From: Spodoptera frugiperda
Lineage: Eukaryota; Arthropoda; Insecta; Lepidoptera; Noctuidae
DNA length: 64,000 nt
Assembly: GCF_023101765.2 (NCBI RefSeq)
Contig: NC_064240.1
Span: forward strand, 1 to 64,000
Direction of reading: 5' to 3'
The number at the start of each line of letters is the position of its first letter. Position 1 is the first letter of the stretch. Under the pieces are notes generated by a model. That model searched no databases, was not told the DNA's origin, and saw only the letters and a program-made list of their open reading frames with translations. Made by a program: the position numbers and the translations under genes. Of this stretch, positions 24,596 through 36,599 are shown piece by piece.

Positions 24596-25813
24596 ATGCC
24601 CGGTTTACATTATTCCAGTCCAGCGATCCAGTCCAGTACTGGATTCCTTACTGGAAAAATGTAAACCGCACTGGAATGACTGAATCCAGTAAGATTCCAG
24701 TCCAGTAACTGGATTCGCGGTCTACTTTTCGGTCCAGTGCGAAATCCAGTGCAACTGGAATATGTAGACGGCCAATCCAATGCCATTCCAGTGACTGACG
24801 AAGTACACACGTGTTGGTTGCTTTTGCGGACTTTTTGCGAAGAAAAAGGATTTAACAATGGTGAAGAAGTTATCTGAAGACAAAACTATAAAGTTTGTCT
24901 CTATATACAGAGGTAATCGTGTTTATGAGACATAACATCAGAAAATTATAAAAACAAAGCTATGCGCCAAACTGATTCTGATTTCGCTGATCTTATATAT
25001 GTAATTGGTAATTTTGATTTTTATTGTTTTCAATTTCTCACCCAAATCCGTTCCTTTTTTTAGTTCCTTATCCACACCTCATTAATAACTTCTTGTAGCA
25101 AGAGTGATTGAGCACGTTGAAAACATTTTCGAAACTGATCTCTTCCTGAAATCATTGTCACTGTAGTGTTCAAACTTCAACGGCTTCTAAATAACTGGAA
25201 TAATGTAGACGTAAGTCCAGTAAGCAATCCAGTACTGGACTGGATCGTTGGACTGGAATAATGCCCGGTTTACATTTGCGGAAGACTGCCTCGTTAGCAG
25301 AGTGGTTGCAAGTGCAACTGTCTGGCAAGGGGTCTCAGGTTCGATTCCCGGGTCGGGTGAAGTATTACTGCGCTTTTTTCGGGTTTTCGAAAATAATTTA
25401 ATTATTAGCACGGTGACTGGAAATGTGCCCAGTATATGGCAATAGGCTCACCACCTATATTGTCCTTCTTCTGTGTATAGAGACAAACTTTATAGTTTCG
25501 TCTTCAGATAACTACTTCACCATTGTTAAATCCTTTTTCTTCGCGATAAAAAAAGTCCGCAAAAACAACCAACACGTGTGTACTTCGTCAGCACTGGAAT
25601 GGCACTGGATTGGCCGTCTACATTATTCCAGTTGCACTGGATTGATGCACTGGACCGAAAAGTAGACCACGAATCCAGTTACTGGACTGGAATGCTTACT
25701 GGATTCAGTTCATGCGGACAGTGCCGGTTTACAGTGTTTTCCAGTAAGCAATCCAGTACTACTGGATCGCTGGACTGGAATAATGTAAACCGGGCATAAT
25801 GTAAACCGGGCAT
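24596..25813. mobile_element. Composite foldback DNA transposon with long inverted arms, SINE inside
   Basis: The left end ATGCCCGGTTTACATTATTC is matched by the inverse complement at the right end (AATAATGTAAACCGGGCAT, with the final part duplicated). Arms of about 300 bp (24596-24915 and 25470-25813) are imperfect inverse complements and rich in CCAGT/ACTGG words. A second left-type end, GCCCGGTTTACAT, follows GGACTGGAATAAT at about 25262, so two copies are joined. In both arms, in opposite orientation, a short frame reads MVKKLSEDKTIKFVSIYRG in the left arm. This faintly resembles the start of a MADF/Myb-like DNA-binding protein of PIF/Harbinger elements; that link is inference. Confidence 0.7.
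25282..25455 (+). mobile_element. tRNA-derived SINE, family B, head plus body
   Basis: The A-box-like TAGCAGAGTGGTTGCAAG (from 25295) and the B-box GGTTCGATTCC (25338-25348) form a tRNA-like head. It is followed by TATTACTGCGCTTTTTTCGG and the body that recurs at 22805-22994 and 58735-58929. It lies in the centre of the foldback element, so it inserted there or was trapped between two copies. Confidence 0.8.
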
Positions 25814-25819
25814 CATTCT

Positions 25820-28800
25820 GTAGCGAGCCAATGTCCCACTTACATTGGGCGGAGTCCAATTAGAAGAGATTTTAACATCAGCAAGGTCGTCGTTGATACG
25901 TTCATAGATATCTCTCCACCGAAGCACGTCGACGAAAGAGGTAACCGGCCAATCGACCGCCGCGTCGGCCGCGTGTAACACTGCCGCCACGAATGTGCGT
26001 CAATAAGATTAGTTGTACAACAATCGTGAGATATACTACATTTACTAAAAATCACGGTTTACTCCTGTACATCAATGGAGAAAAGCTCTATTTTCGCTGA
26101 TAGGCTGCGCTACGTCATGTCTCATGATGAAGAGTCCCTCTGTAACCCGAAACTAGTAGAGTTTTTCTCCAGTAATGTAGGTACGAGAGTAAACTGTGAT
26201 TTTTCGTAGATTTATCCGAATATATGAAGACCATTTCTTTATGTTTTGTGAGGTCGACCGCCCTGTCTGTACAGATGTCAGCACGGACCAGTCGCCACGT
26301 GCCGGTGTCGCTTACTTCAACTCGAACAATAAGTATAACGGCCTGTTGGAATCTCGAAGCGCCTCTAACCAACCACCCGATGTAATAAAACAAGGAACAA
26401 TAAGTAAATACTTGGCCATAACAGACGCTGAGAAACTTTCCCCAACTTTCTGTGTAATCTTCCATCTTGCGCGGGGTTTTCCAGGGTTTGATACATTTTA
26501 GGAGTTTGCCAAGTTGCTCAACGTAAAACAATCGGAAATGTGTTATTAGGACGGGATTCATACCGCGCCGTGTGTTGTACACCACAAGGACTGGGACGCG
26601 CGTGGCACATACGTCACCTACACTTGTGTGGGAACAACATTATTCGTGAGCGAACTGCAGGGCGGCCACCATCAGTAACACGGGTTATACTTTATTTATT
26701 TGTACATTGCTGAATGTTAAGTGAGGATATTACACGGTCCAAAGTGGATCACGGTAACATTACGTACATACCTACATGGTAATTACATATGTATGTCGGG
26801 AGGATACGTCATGCAAAGACGTTAAAAACTGGGTATATGGGTCAGTGTGGACGGCAATCTGCAGAGGCGTCAGTGAACGTCGGCATCGTCCGCTCAACCC
26901 CCCCCCCCCCCACTGTGTGTGTACACAGCTCCACCTGCTACCTCTGCCACTATATTGTCAGTCCAAACATGATGTCTGCCCGTTTACCAGCTTATACCTT
27001 AAAAGGATGTTTCCAAGTCCGATGTTAGGTTGCCAACACTGCCTGTTTGTGTCACGACTGCGGACTACAAGCACTACGGAGGACTCACTCCATCCAAAAA
27101 AGAAGAGGTTCTATGTATGTTAAGATGAAGATTACGGGTAGTATACAACGGCTCTACTGTTATAGCAGCGGTAAGTTCCCTTTTTAAGGGGGTGGCTTGA
27201 GGGACCTCACGGCGCCCTCTCGCCCTCACCTATCGCCTGGACGCAGGTGCTTACCGGACACAGAACTTTCGGAAGGCACCTGTTTCGGATTCGGCGAGAG
27301 GTAACGCTCGGGTGTCGACATTGCGAGGACCACCCAAAGGACACAGTGGAGCATTTAGTGGCGTATGCCCTGCATGGGCTGACGACACGATAACCCTAGT
27401 AATGGCAGCTGTTTATGAGTAATCAGCTCGTGTTACGTCATCGGAACGATAAGTCCAATTTCGCGTCAAAATGTTAGCTGTCAATTTTAAACCACATTTT
27501 TAAAAACAAAAGCAGAAATAAAAATATTGCAGCTTCCCTATTATTGGATTTGAACCTCAAAATGAGAGTCACTTGACAATGTGGAGGCCGGCGCGGACAG
27601 CGCAGCACAATGAGGCGAGGCGCGCGGGGCGCGGGGCGCGGGGCGCGCGGGGAGCGGGCCACGGGCTCTGAACCGACCGTAAGGACACAATTTTTGTTTG
27701 ATCCCCAATTTGAATGTAGATAGAGAGCCCGTCGCGTAACACCAATCCATTTAAATAACGAACCAGACGAGTTTTGATTGGTTTTCGAAACAAACACCTC
27801 CAAATAAACCGCATCTACGTGAACGATTTCCAGTGACCTTTCGGAAAATTAGCTTTACGAGTATGATCGACACCAAGTGCCGCAGCGGACTCTCGCCATG
27901 AATCAAACAAATTAACCTTCCTTTGTGCTGTAGCGGGCACCAGCCAGCTCCCCGTCCACAGCGCGCACAATACATGGTGCACAGCGGAACTGGTCCACCG
28001 CCAACTGTAGTTTACTTACGGTAATTATATAGAATTAAACAAGATCTTAATTGACATATTAAAATCGCACTTTTAATCATAAATGTCCTCATCATTGCGA
28101 GAAAATGACATCTAATGAGTCCAAACTCGATGTTTACTAGAAATAGAATATCCAGGTTCCACGAAACTAAAAAAATCTTAAAGTTTGTAAAAGTCAATTC
28201 ACACTTATTTCATAAACTATCCAAAAAAAAGTAACTCCAATAAAAAGCAGTTGTATAACATTAAGTGGAAACCGGCTTTAATGAAGAAAAGTATTTTTGG
28301 GATGGAATCTAAAATGTATAAATAATACTTACATAGGATAACTCGTACTCCATAAAACATTACCGAAGTTAATTACCTAAATTTTAAAAAGTCTACTCGC
28401 TATTGGTTGAAGAATGTTATTACACAGTAGATCATTTTGTAAACGATAATATTTAGTTTTGTCCTGAATGTTTATTTTAACTTCCTGTTATTACGCCACG
28501 CGGCAAAGTGTAACGACTAGTAATAATCTGTCATACAAATAAATATTCTGATACTGATGCGTCAGTCATCTTCCAATCATCAGAGCAGCTGAATGGTACG
28601 TCGGTAGTGTACGGCCATCCCAGCTGCATACGTGTACTTGCCAAGCTATGTATGTGTGTGTGTACCGCACACCGCGCCACTAACATTAGGGGACAGCGGC
28701 ATGTGAAGCCCTATTCACTTATTGTAAATGATTATAGAGTAAACACCATTAGCACAGAGGGCGCTGTCACTCGCTGTCACTCCGGCCGAGAGAGTGTCAC

Positions 28801-31800
28801 GTCATCACAGAATGCGCGGCGCTGCTTCTTTAATCCTTCCCAGCGGAGGGCCGCTGCCGCTTCGCCCGCTGTAAGTCGATCGCTGCCACCTCCTCGCGCC
28901 GCCGCTACCAAGTAATGGAACTGTAGCTGACAGCGTAGGAACGGCCGCACTAATGCATAGTGACACACTCGTTACAACACTACTGAAAGTACTTTTGAAC
29001 ATGGAGACTGGGATGCCGTCCCCTCTTTCTGCGAAGCAGTCATGCTAGCTAAGGAGGAGGCGGAACGCGTTAGGGAACGGACTTCCGTACGCCCCAGCCG
29101 TTGCGACTGTAAGTGCAGGTCTGCGGACGGCGAGTGAGGGTATCTTAACCTAGACCTACCTTAGACCAGAAGCAGGCCCGTGCATACGGCGCGGCAAGAA
29201 CCGCGCGTGCCTCGACGAGCGATTAGATTGCCACAGATAGTGGGGCTCCAGTAGGGCTAATGCCGACTCGGAGCTGCGGACTGCCTAGCGGGTTACCGGG
29301 ACTCCGGCTCGAAATGTAGGAGTAGGAACGGGGTGATTTTTAGTCAATAAGAATCTGACACTCTCTCTCACCACTTTTTAGATTTTCTCCCCTCAAAAAA
29401 AAGCTACTTATTTACATACATACATATCCATGGGCCATGGACACCTGATTATAAAATATGTGGAATTGAAGAAATCAAATAACACTGCCTTCTGCTGCTT
29501 CGAGCCGGAGCCACGGTAATCCTTGACAGGTGATCTCGTCTGGTCTGCCGAATATTTTCTCATGTAAGAAGCTTGGCTACGTCGGGCGTAGCAACTCGTA
29601 GCAAACATGCTACGCACGGCTACGACCCACTACGAGCTACGCGCTTCTGGTAGCATTAATGTTTGTGGCGTAGAATCGTTGCATTTATGTATCGCGACAA
29701 AGTAATGAATTATACTATGAATCTGTGTGTGTTGCGCATGCGCTAGTACTAGACGTACGTGTTACAAGTACCACAGCAGCTCGATGACGTGTTTTGATCA
29801 TTGTAGCGAGAGATGTATCTACGATTGTTGCATTCTAAAATTATTCCATATTTAAGAGATTGTAAATGAAAACTAGATGATAACTAACACGTGGTTTCAC
29901 TCGCTCGCCCCCCACTGGTCGTAGCGTGATGTTTTTTAGCCCATAACATTCCGCGATAAATGGAACATATAACACAAAAATAATTATTAGTGATTCCGGA
30001 GATTAGCTCAAACAAACAAACAAACTTTTCAACTTTATATAGTAGTAGTTATACTATTATATATCTTAATATAAGATAACCATATCGGTACTAGAGCCTA
30101 CTAACGATATCTGTGTACCACACCATAATATTATATGCTTCTTTCACATGCCACCGACAAAATGTTGTTCCATGGACTCACAGAGACCATTTGATACACC
30201 TTACGTGGTGTCCGTGCAAACTCTACCGGCCGCAGTCCACGGCCGCACGCAGCGCCGACAATGTACCGAGCAATGTGACGCACGAGTACTGGCGCGTAGC
30301 TCGCGCGCGGTCGTATCGGTGTCCGACACTGACAGCGGGTGTTATAATGTCAAGACGCCGTCACCATTCCACCGAACGTTACTAAATTACTCGAGGAGCT
30401 TGTGGGATGTTGTACAGATTCGTAGGTAATTACAACAGTCAACATTTGGAACGTTTGAAACATACCACATGTCGGACAAACAGACAGACAGACCCAACGT
30501 GAGCGACTGATGAGACATAAACCTAATCAGCCGCAGTCGACGAGCGCCGCATTCATTAAAATCTAAAGAAAGATTAATCGTCATCAATCTCTTCTTGTCA
30601 GCGGCGAGTGAATTGTGAGCCCTTCAGCGTCATCGTCGCCCCCCCCCCCCCCGCCGCTGCCCCACATCCCACCCCGCACTCTCGGTCCGTGCCCGCCACT
30701 GTCCCGCCGCGCCCCGCGCGAACAATGCGGGCGAGCCGATATTGAAGTTTCGATTAACGACTGTTACAAGAGCATCAGCGAGTGATGCGACGCCGCGCGA
30801 GATCTTAGGGCTCGTGTACACGATGTGGCGTGGGAACTCGATGCCGGCACCGCCGCACGTGTGGCGATATATGTATGCACGGTGTGGACTCATCCAAATT
30901 AATTACATAAAAACCAAGAGAGCGTCTAATAAACTGGCCAGATACAGTATACTGCACGTTTTTCAGTGTGAACAAAGCCTTACAGTGACGTCACGAGCCG
31001 TCGCGTGCCAACATTAACCAAACTTTTATTATTAAGTTTTTTTATGTTAAAAGGTTTTAGAGTTTACCAATCAATCGCTTTAGTAATAATAAAAGTACAT
31101 GTTATATGTTATATATGTATTACAGCAAATGGTTTGAGATGACTGATATCCACGGCCCCGCCGCTGCAAGGCAAGTAGTATTCATTACGGCGTGCAGTGC
31201 GTGCACCTGCCGCCCACCGCGGTACAGGCTGGTGTACACCAACCGGGTGTGAACTTGTCAAGCGTATTTAGTTACCTTCAGCGTAGCTACATAGGATACC
31301 ATTGGCTTACATATCATTTGGGTTATTATTATGGGCATACTCTAAAATACTGAACTCAACATTACTAATCAAAACGTCAATTGACCATTCGCCGCAAATA
31401 TTACTCTGTCATGTTACCGTATTGTGTATGCTGTGATATTATCAAGTCCTGAACTCGTCCTCTCTGCCTGTCTCTCTGTATGTAAAAAGAGACAATGGTT
31501 TTTAAACAGTTTATTGGTGGTTTTTAGTCAGTAAGAGTCTGACACTCCCTCTCGCCTCGACCAAGGTGGCAGAAGTTATTGGATGATCTACCCCCTCAAA
31601 AAAAAATGTAGCTACTTCCGCACGGGTTCACCCGCTCTTATCGGCTCCTATTGATTGTGGTGTGGTATATAAGCAGTAGTTCCGGAGATTAGCGCGTTTA
31701 CACTGTCGAGGTTTATGGGCGCAACATAATGTCATCTCGCACCTTTGTGAACTATTCTTATTTATCTATCGCTTTTTTTTTCTCTTCTTTATTTTTGTTA

Positions 31801-31980
31801 TAAAAAAAGCTACGCATTTTGGTTTATTACCTACTTCCTTATTATTTTATTTATTTATAAATGACATCTTACAGTTAATGCCAATACAATGCCATAGTAT
31901 CTTACATTATTATTTACTCTTACATTTAATTAATATAAATGGCATAATTCCATTTCTTTTAAAGAACGTTGCCCCACATT
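25820..31980. other. Intergenic; repeats and GC-rich islets, no gene supported
   Basis: The longest open frame here (26115-26585, minus, 156 codons) has no recognisable domain and is treated as chance. GC-rich islets lie at about 27580-27670, 28820-28910 and 30630-30860, the last with a run of 14 C. Two Helitron-like fragments run in minus orientation (29880-30035 and 31605-31700). A CTACG-word cluster lies at 29575-29650 and a non-LTR fragment at 27225-27400. Confidence 0.5.
27225..27400 (+). mobile_element. Non-LTR retrotransposon C-terminal zinc-knuckle fragment
   Basis: In one frame, around 27312-27375, the sequence reads CRHCEDHPKDTVEHLVAY, matching the CX2C...H motif at the C-terminus of R1-like non-LTR element proteins. 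Upstream, GCAGGTGCTTACCGGACACA corresponds to the QVLTGH-type segment before it. Frames are broken between the two. Confidence 0.6.
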
Positions 31981-31984
31981 ATAA

Positions 31985-32153
31985 TTTCCTCCTGTGTCGT
32001 GGGTGCATTTACAAACATACAAGTTCACATGCACATTACACCTAGACCCGAAACAACAATTTATGAATCACACAAAGAGTTGCTCCGTGCGGGAATCGAA
32101 CCCGCTACCCGTTGCACGGCAGCCAGTTGCCCAGCCACCGCGCCAACCGTGCA
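31985..32153 (-). mobile_element. tRNA-derived SINE, family A, copy 2
   Basis: The minus strand reads TGCACGGTTGGCGCGGTGGC, then the B-box-like GGGTTCGATTCCCGCACGG, then the family body up to ACGACACAGGAGG. The body is closest to copy 3 (35174-35341). AATTAATCAAGTCCAACACA next to it (from 32163) also occurs near 45018 and 60296 in related form. Confidence 0.8.
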
Positions 32154-32439
32154 GTCGATCAAATTAATCAAGTCCAACACAAGGTAGCTAGGTACTGTTA
32201 TTCGTTGAGGAGTTCCCTCGTTCCCTAGTCGCGCAGCTACTGGCGACTCGAGTTTCGAGTCATCAGACTGTAGTGCTTAAAAGTATTTATCAAAAACCTA
32301 ACAGACACATTACTTGCCCCTACAATTTCCAAAGTTACCCTCAGTTTCCCATTATCCCCATTATCCATGCAGTCATAAAATATTGTGATAAAGTTTAAGT
32401 AAAGCCAATCTTTACACTTTTATTTCAACACTGCTGAAG

Positions 32440-32605
32440 TTTTTTTGTTGGTTTGTTTAAACGCGATAAAGCTACTAATTCGAATTGAATACTATTTTTC
32501 ACGTGGCATAGTCCATTTATTGAGGAAGGCTATACGCTATAAAACCTCACGCTGTGATCAATAGGAGCCAAGCAGCAATTAAAACCGCGTGAGAGCAGTT
32601 AGTAG
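32440..32605 (+). mobile_element. Helitron-like non-autonomous copy
   Basis: It carries TTTTTTGTTGGTTTGTTTAA, then ATTGAGGAAGGCTATACGCT, ATAAAACCTCACGCTGTGAT and CAATAGGAGCCAAGCAG, ending near ACCGCGTGAGAGCAGTTAGT. This is the same order as the copy at 15590-15881, with more decay. Confidence 0.5.
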
Positions 32606-32609
32606 CCTA

Positions 32610-35170
32610 TAATATTATATTACCCAGACCAATTGGCTGCAGGTACAATAACAATAGTTTCAATATAACCCGTCGGCCGTCTGTTAGTTCCACATATACA
32701 TACACGCAGTTAATTTATTTCCAACGGACTATGGCTGTTTCAACAATATGTAATGTATAGACACACTTTTTTGTGGTTTTATTATACGTCGTTATTTTAA
32801 AGGAATTATTGTGATGTAGTTCACTAACAACACTATGTGCGGCTACATAGTGTGTGACACAATCTGAAGCCTGGGGGCGCGAATGAGGGGCGCGGGGGCG
32901 CGGGGGCGGACGTGCTCCTCCTTCCAAACGTCACGTTGACGTCGGGTCGCTTGTGTCGCCGGAGGACTAATTAATTCCGTCACCTGCCGGAGTATTAATG
33001 GTTCCTGAGCGGTAAAAGACGAAATCACATCTGTTAAACATGGCGTTGTGATTACATACCTTCGAGCAGACTTTAACTTCGAGCTTGCACGTTGTGCTTA
33101 GCATTAGAGAAGGAACAAGCACGAATCGACCCTGTAGTGTGTAGTCTGTAGCGCAGTGGGACTGCGAGCCTGCGAGAGCGGGTCGATGATCGAAGTGTCG
33201 CGGGAGCTCAGATCATTTATTTCTACATTATCTACCGTGTCACGTATGTTTATCCGGATTTCACGTAAATACCGTCCTAATCTAAATGTTTTATTCATCA
33301 AATCGAGACACACGACTCGCCTGCGTACCTACAGGGCGACGGTTCGACCAACACAATACTAAAGCTATCGCCCGTGACTCCATCAGTTTCCGACCAACGG
33401 CCCATTTACGACCATCATTAGCATGTCCCTTCTTTAGTTGTTCGTTATTAATTTAAATCCGTAGTTGAAAAGATACTTAGTCCCGGGTTTTACTGTCATA
33501 CTCCTATTTTGGGTTTCAAAATTTCACCCTAATCTTGTGTGCTAATCAGGTCAGCGGTTATGGCGTGTTTTTTGACAGAAAAACATACAGAGCTACTTGT
33601 CATTTATAATATCCGGTACGTTTACTTAGAATAATATAAATGGACGCATGCTCAAATACTAATTTGAGCTATTGGGCAACCGACGAGTACTCCGTGGCGA
33701 TCTTGTAACCGACGCTACAGTGCGGTTGGCTGCGGACGAGCAGAGTATCTGCAAACTATAAAAATATTGTGAACTGCACCAAACTGTTCACCATCCAACG
33801 CATGATTGTCCGCGAGTTTGCGTGTCCATAGTGTCTGTACTTACCGATGGCAACCAGCGCGGCGCCCTGCGTTACATATGGCCACTTCCTCCTATTGAGA
33901 TTGTATGCAATAATAAGACGTAACATATAAAAGATAGCTAAAGTAAGATGACGATGATACTTGGCACACAATGATGCTTCCGTCAACGAGGCATAAACAA
34001 GACTATATCGTAGGTAGGCGGGTAGGAGGGTAGGAGGCGGGAAGCTCCTGATCGAAGTAAGTACGTCGCGCGTCGGTGTCGGTCGGTAACGCAATTTACG
34101 CTAGCAAGCAACTTCTTATCTGCCGGAACTCCGACGTCGTTTGCCTCAGTCATGTAGCGAGCTGTACGTGGCTGTACGAGTATCGAGCCGCGGTCCCAGC
34201 GCGGCGAGCAGGCGACGGGCGGGAGCGTCCGCCGCTCTACGTGCCAACTCTCAAGTACAGGAGTATGTGTGGACCCATTCCACAGCAGGTATGTGCGGCC
34301 GTGGCAATTATAAGGTAACTGCAATGTGTAGCGGGCAGCGGGTAGCGGGGTCTACATTCAGACGCGACGCTAATATCCGCCGGCAGATACCGATCCGGTG
34401 CCTCGCTATCGGTAATTAGCTTCACCCAAGCTCCGGCCGTCGTTATCATGCGTCGCACTGGGACATTAATATTCCCAGTTGCACCTACTTGGAGCACATA
34501 ATATGCTGTTGCCCGCGGTTTTGCTCTCGTGGAAGTTGATTATATGTATTTACTATACACATTTTTACCCCAATACTTTCATTCCCAATTGAGTGAATTT
34601 TTGAAAATTCCTGAAACACGTATTTATTTATTTTCAAGTAATTAGCCTAAATACCATCCTTCCTGTTCTTCAGATAAAAAATAATACAAGTCCCATACAA
34701 ACTTTTATCTCCTATCTCATATTTTATTGGATACTCTTTCATACATGTTTGGACTCAATTTGTAAATAGATGAAACTTAAGAAGTACTTATTCAATACCG
34801 TACTCTAATGAACTTTAATTTAAGCTAGTTGCTGAGTTTTTCAATCCGATAACGAAGTATGGCAACTTTAAGAAAATGACCTTATACAGGGTGTAAACGG
34901 AACATTTTTTCTTGTTTTTATAATTTTCGTTATTTATAATTAGAACTTATGACGGGATATTTACCATGTTTATTGAATTTGGAAAAAAAAATCATTATTT
35001 ATGTTTTCGTGTTATTCATGCCTTACTATTATACCATATAACATAAAAGAATTGTTATTAGTGCGGCGTACATCCTACGTCTACTAGCCTTTCCAGTAAG
35101 ATATCGTTGTCCACGGTGTAGCAAATACCGCCGGTACAACCTGTTTTGTTAAAACGTTAGCCCACACAAG
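32610..35170. other. Intergenic, no gene supported
   Basis: Mostly AT-rich, with a GC-rich islet at about 32870-32950 and mixed-composition sequence at 34000-34450. I see no domain-bearing frame, tandem repeat or clear element ends here. Confidence 0.45.
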
Positions 35171-35173
35171 GCT

Positions 35174-35341
35174 TTTCTCCTGTGTCGTGGGTGCGTTTAC
35201 GAACATACAATTTCACATGCACTAGACACCCAGACCCGAAACAACAATTTGTGGATCACATAAAGAGTTGCTCCGTGCTAGAATCGAACCCGCTACACGT
35301 TGCGCGACAGCCAGTTGCCCAGCCACCGCACCAACCGTGCA
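35174..35341 (-). mobile_element. tRNA-derived SINE, family A, copy 3
   Basis: The head (minus strand) begins TGCACGGTTGGTGCGGTGGC, with the B-box-like GGGTTCGATTCTAGCACGG. The body matches copy 2 closely. It abuts the reverse-transcriptase fragment at 35346-35740, also on the minus strand. Confidence 0.8.
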
Positions 35342-35345
35342 ATCA

Positions 35346-35740
35346 ATGCCATGAAGTTAAGCAGGTTGGTGGCAGTGCTGCGTCCAGGCCGACAGTCGTG
35401 CTGCGCGTCCAACAGCTGCGCTTGTACCTGTCCCAGTAGGCAGCTTTGGATTGCGGATTCAAACACTTTAGCCGGTGTCACAGCACCGCCACTGGGCTGT
35501 ACCCGCTGACAGCCGGACCTGGCTTACCCTTGGCCACTGGAACGCCTCGTGCGACCTGCCACCGAGCCAGAAACGACGACTGCTGTATACACATATTGAA
35601 GACGTGATGTAGCTCACTCAAACTCTGGCACAATCCCTGAACAGGAATGCTGGTACCCGCCAGGGCCAGCTGAACGTTGTGGCTTAAGGTTCATCAGCGC
35701 TGTCTGCACGTCGGCGTCGTTAGACTCAAGGCCCTCGAAA
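35346..35740 (-). mobile_element. Non-LTR retrotransposon reverse-transcriptase fragment
   Basis: Across shifting frames the minus strand encodes DADVQTALMNLKPQRSAGP, then RDCARVLSELHHVFNMC, then TPAKVFESAIQSCLLGQVQA and CRPGRSTATNLLNF. These are the N-terminal reverse-transcriptase blocks of a non-LTR element (fingers, then the PGRST block). The catalytic FADD block is absent because the copy is cut off by the SINE at 35341. Frameshifts and a stop make it dead. Confidence 0.75.
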
Positions 35741-35744
35741 ATAT

Positions 35745-36283
35745 CAAAATCGAATCATATATCTTTGTACTTAATTTAACACACGATCGAACTTTGATAT
35801 TGTGTATAGTGGTGTAGATCTTTGAAAAACCTTTTTGTCTTAATGTCATTGATTCGTCAATGGTGTACGCAGTCTCGGTCCGACTTCGGTCGCCGCAGTC
35901 CTACTTAGGAATCGGTCGTAAACAGCAACCGATCTTATTTACGTCTCACTACGTGGCAACTGTCAGAGTTGACCTGGACTCTAATGAGAAAAAAACCATT
36001 AATACAGACAACTATAGACAGCAATGAATAAAGCAACAATGAAAATAATTGATAGCTGAAACGACACGGCGTTGTTATGGGTGCAGTAGACAAGTGCAGG
36101 GGGGAGCCGAGCGCCGGCCCGGCTGGCGGGCGCCGCGTGTCAAGGCCTCGCTGACACACCAGAAATACTTCGGTCGCGGCGCAGCGCCAATCATTCACAG
36201 TCACACGTCTGCTGGCGGCCTTCCTTACTGCCACTCGACGACAATACTCAAATATGTATAGTCACTATATATAAGGTAAACTA
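35745..36283. other. Spacer with one GC-rich islet
   Basis: No gene is seen. The islet at about 36090-36190 has short G- and C-rich runs. Near 35913-35970 the words ATCGGTCGTAAACAGCAACC and GATCTTATTTACGTCTCACT recur in similar form at about 60160-60210, marking another dispersed repeat. Confidence 0.4.
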
Positions 36284-36580
36284 ACCAAATAAGGCCTACC
36301 TTATTTTTATTACCGCCTAGCTCGTAGGTTTAAAATGACAATGGGCTGATAATTTCAAAATCTTATATTTATTTATTAAACTTTAAAATAATGGAATCAA
36401 AATGGCTTTAGAAACAATAATTACAATTTTGTAAACACAAATAACTAAAGTGTCACTTTGGCCTTATTGGGAACCCTATGTCTTCATAAGGCCTCAATAA
36501 AAACTAGTAAGTATTCAACTTCTTAATTATAACAAAACTTTGTCAATGTCAAATTGTATAAAAATGTAACTGAGATCTTA
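36284..36580 (-). mobile_element. Truncated copy of the TA-flanked TIR element
   Basis: TA|ACCAAATAAGGCCTA and the following about 290 bases match, in inverse orientation, the right-hand quarter of the element at 54674-55787. They share the AGGCGGTAATAAAAATAAGG and TTTGGCCTTATTGGG-type segments. The other end is missing, and the neighbouring non-LTR element begins about 20-60 bases away. Confidence 0.85.
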
Positions 36581-36599
36581 CAAACATGTCAGCAAGACC

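Noticed and set aside
25282..25355. A tRNA gene
   Set aside because: A- and B-box-like words are present, but the sequence runs into a shared body found elsewhere without the head, so it is a SINE.
26115..26585. A 156-codon minus-strand frame
   Set aside because: No domain, signal peptide, splice context or related copy; a chance frame in a 64-kb AT-rich region is expected.
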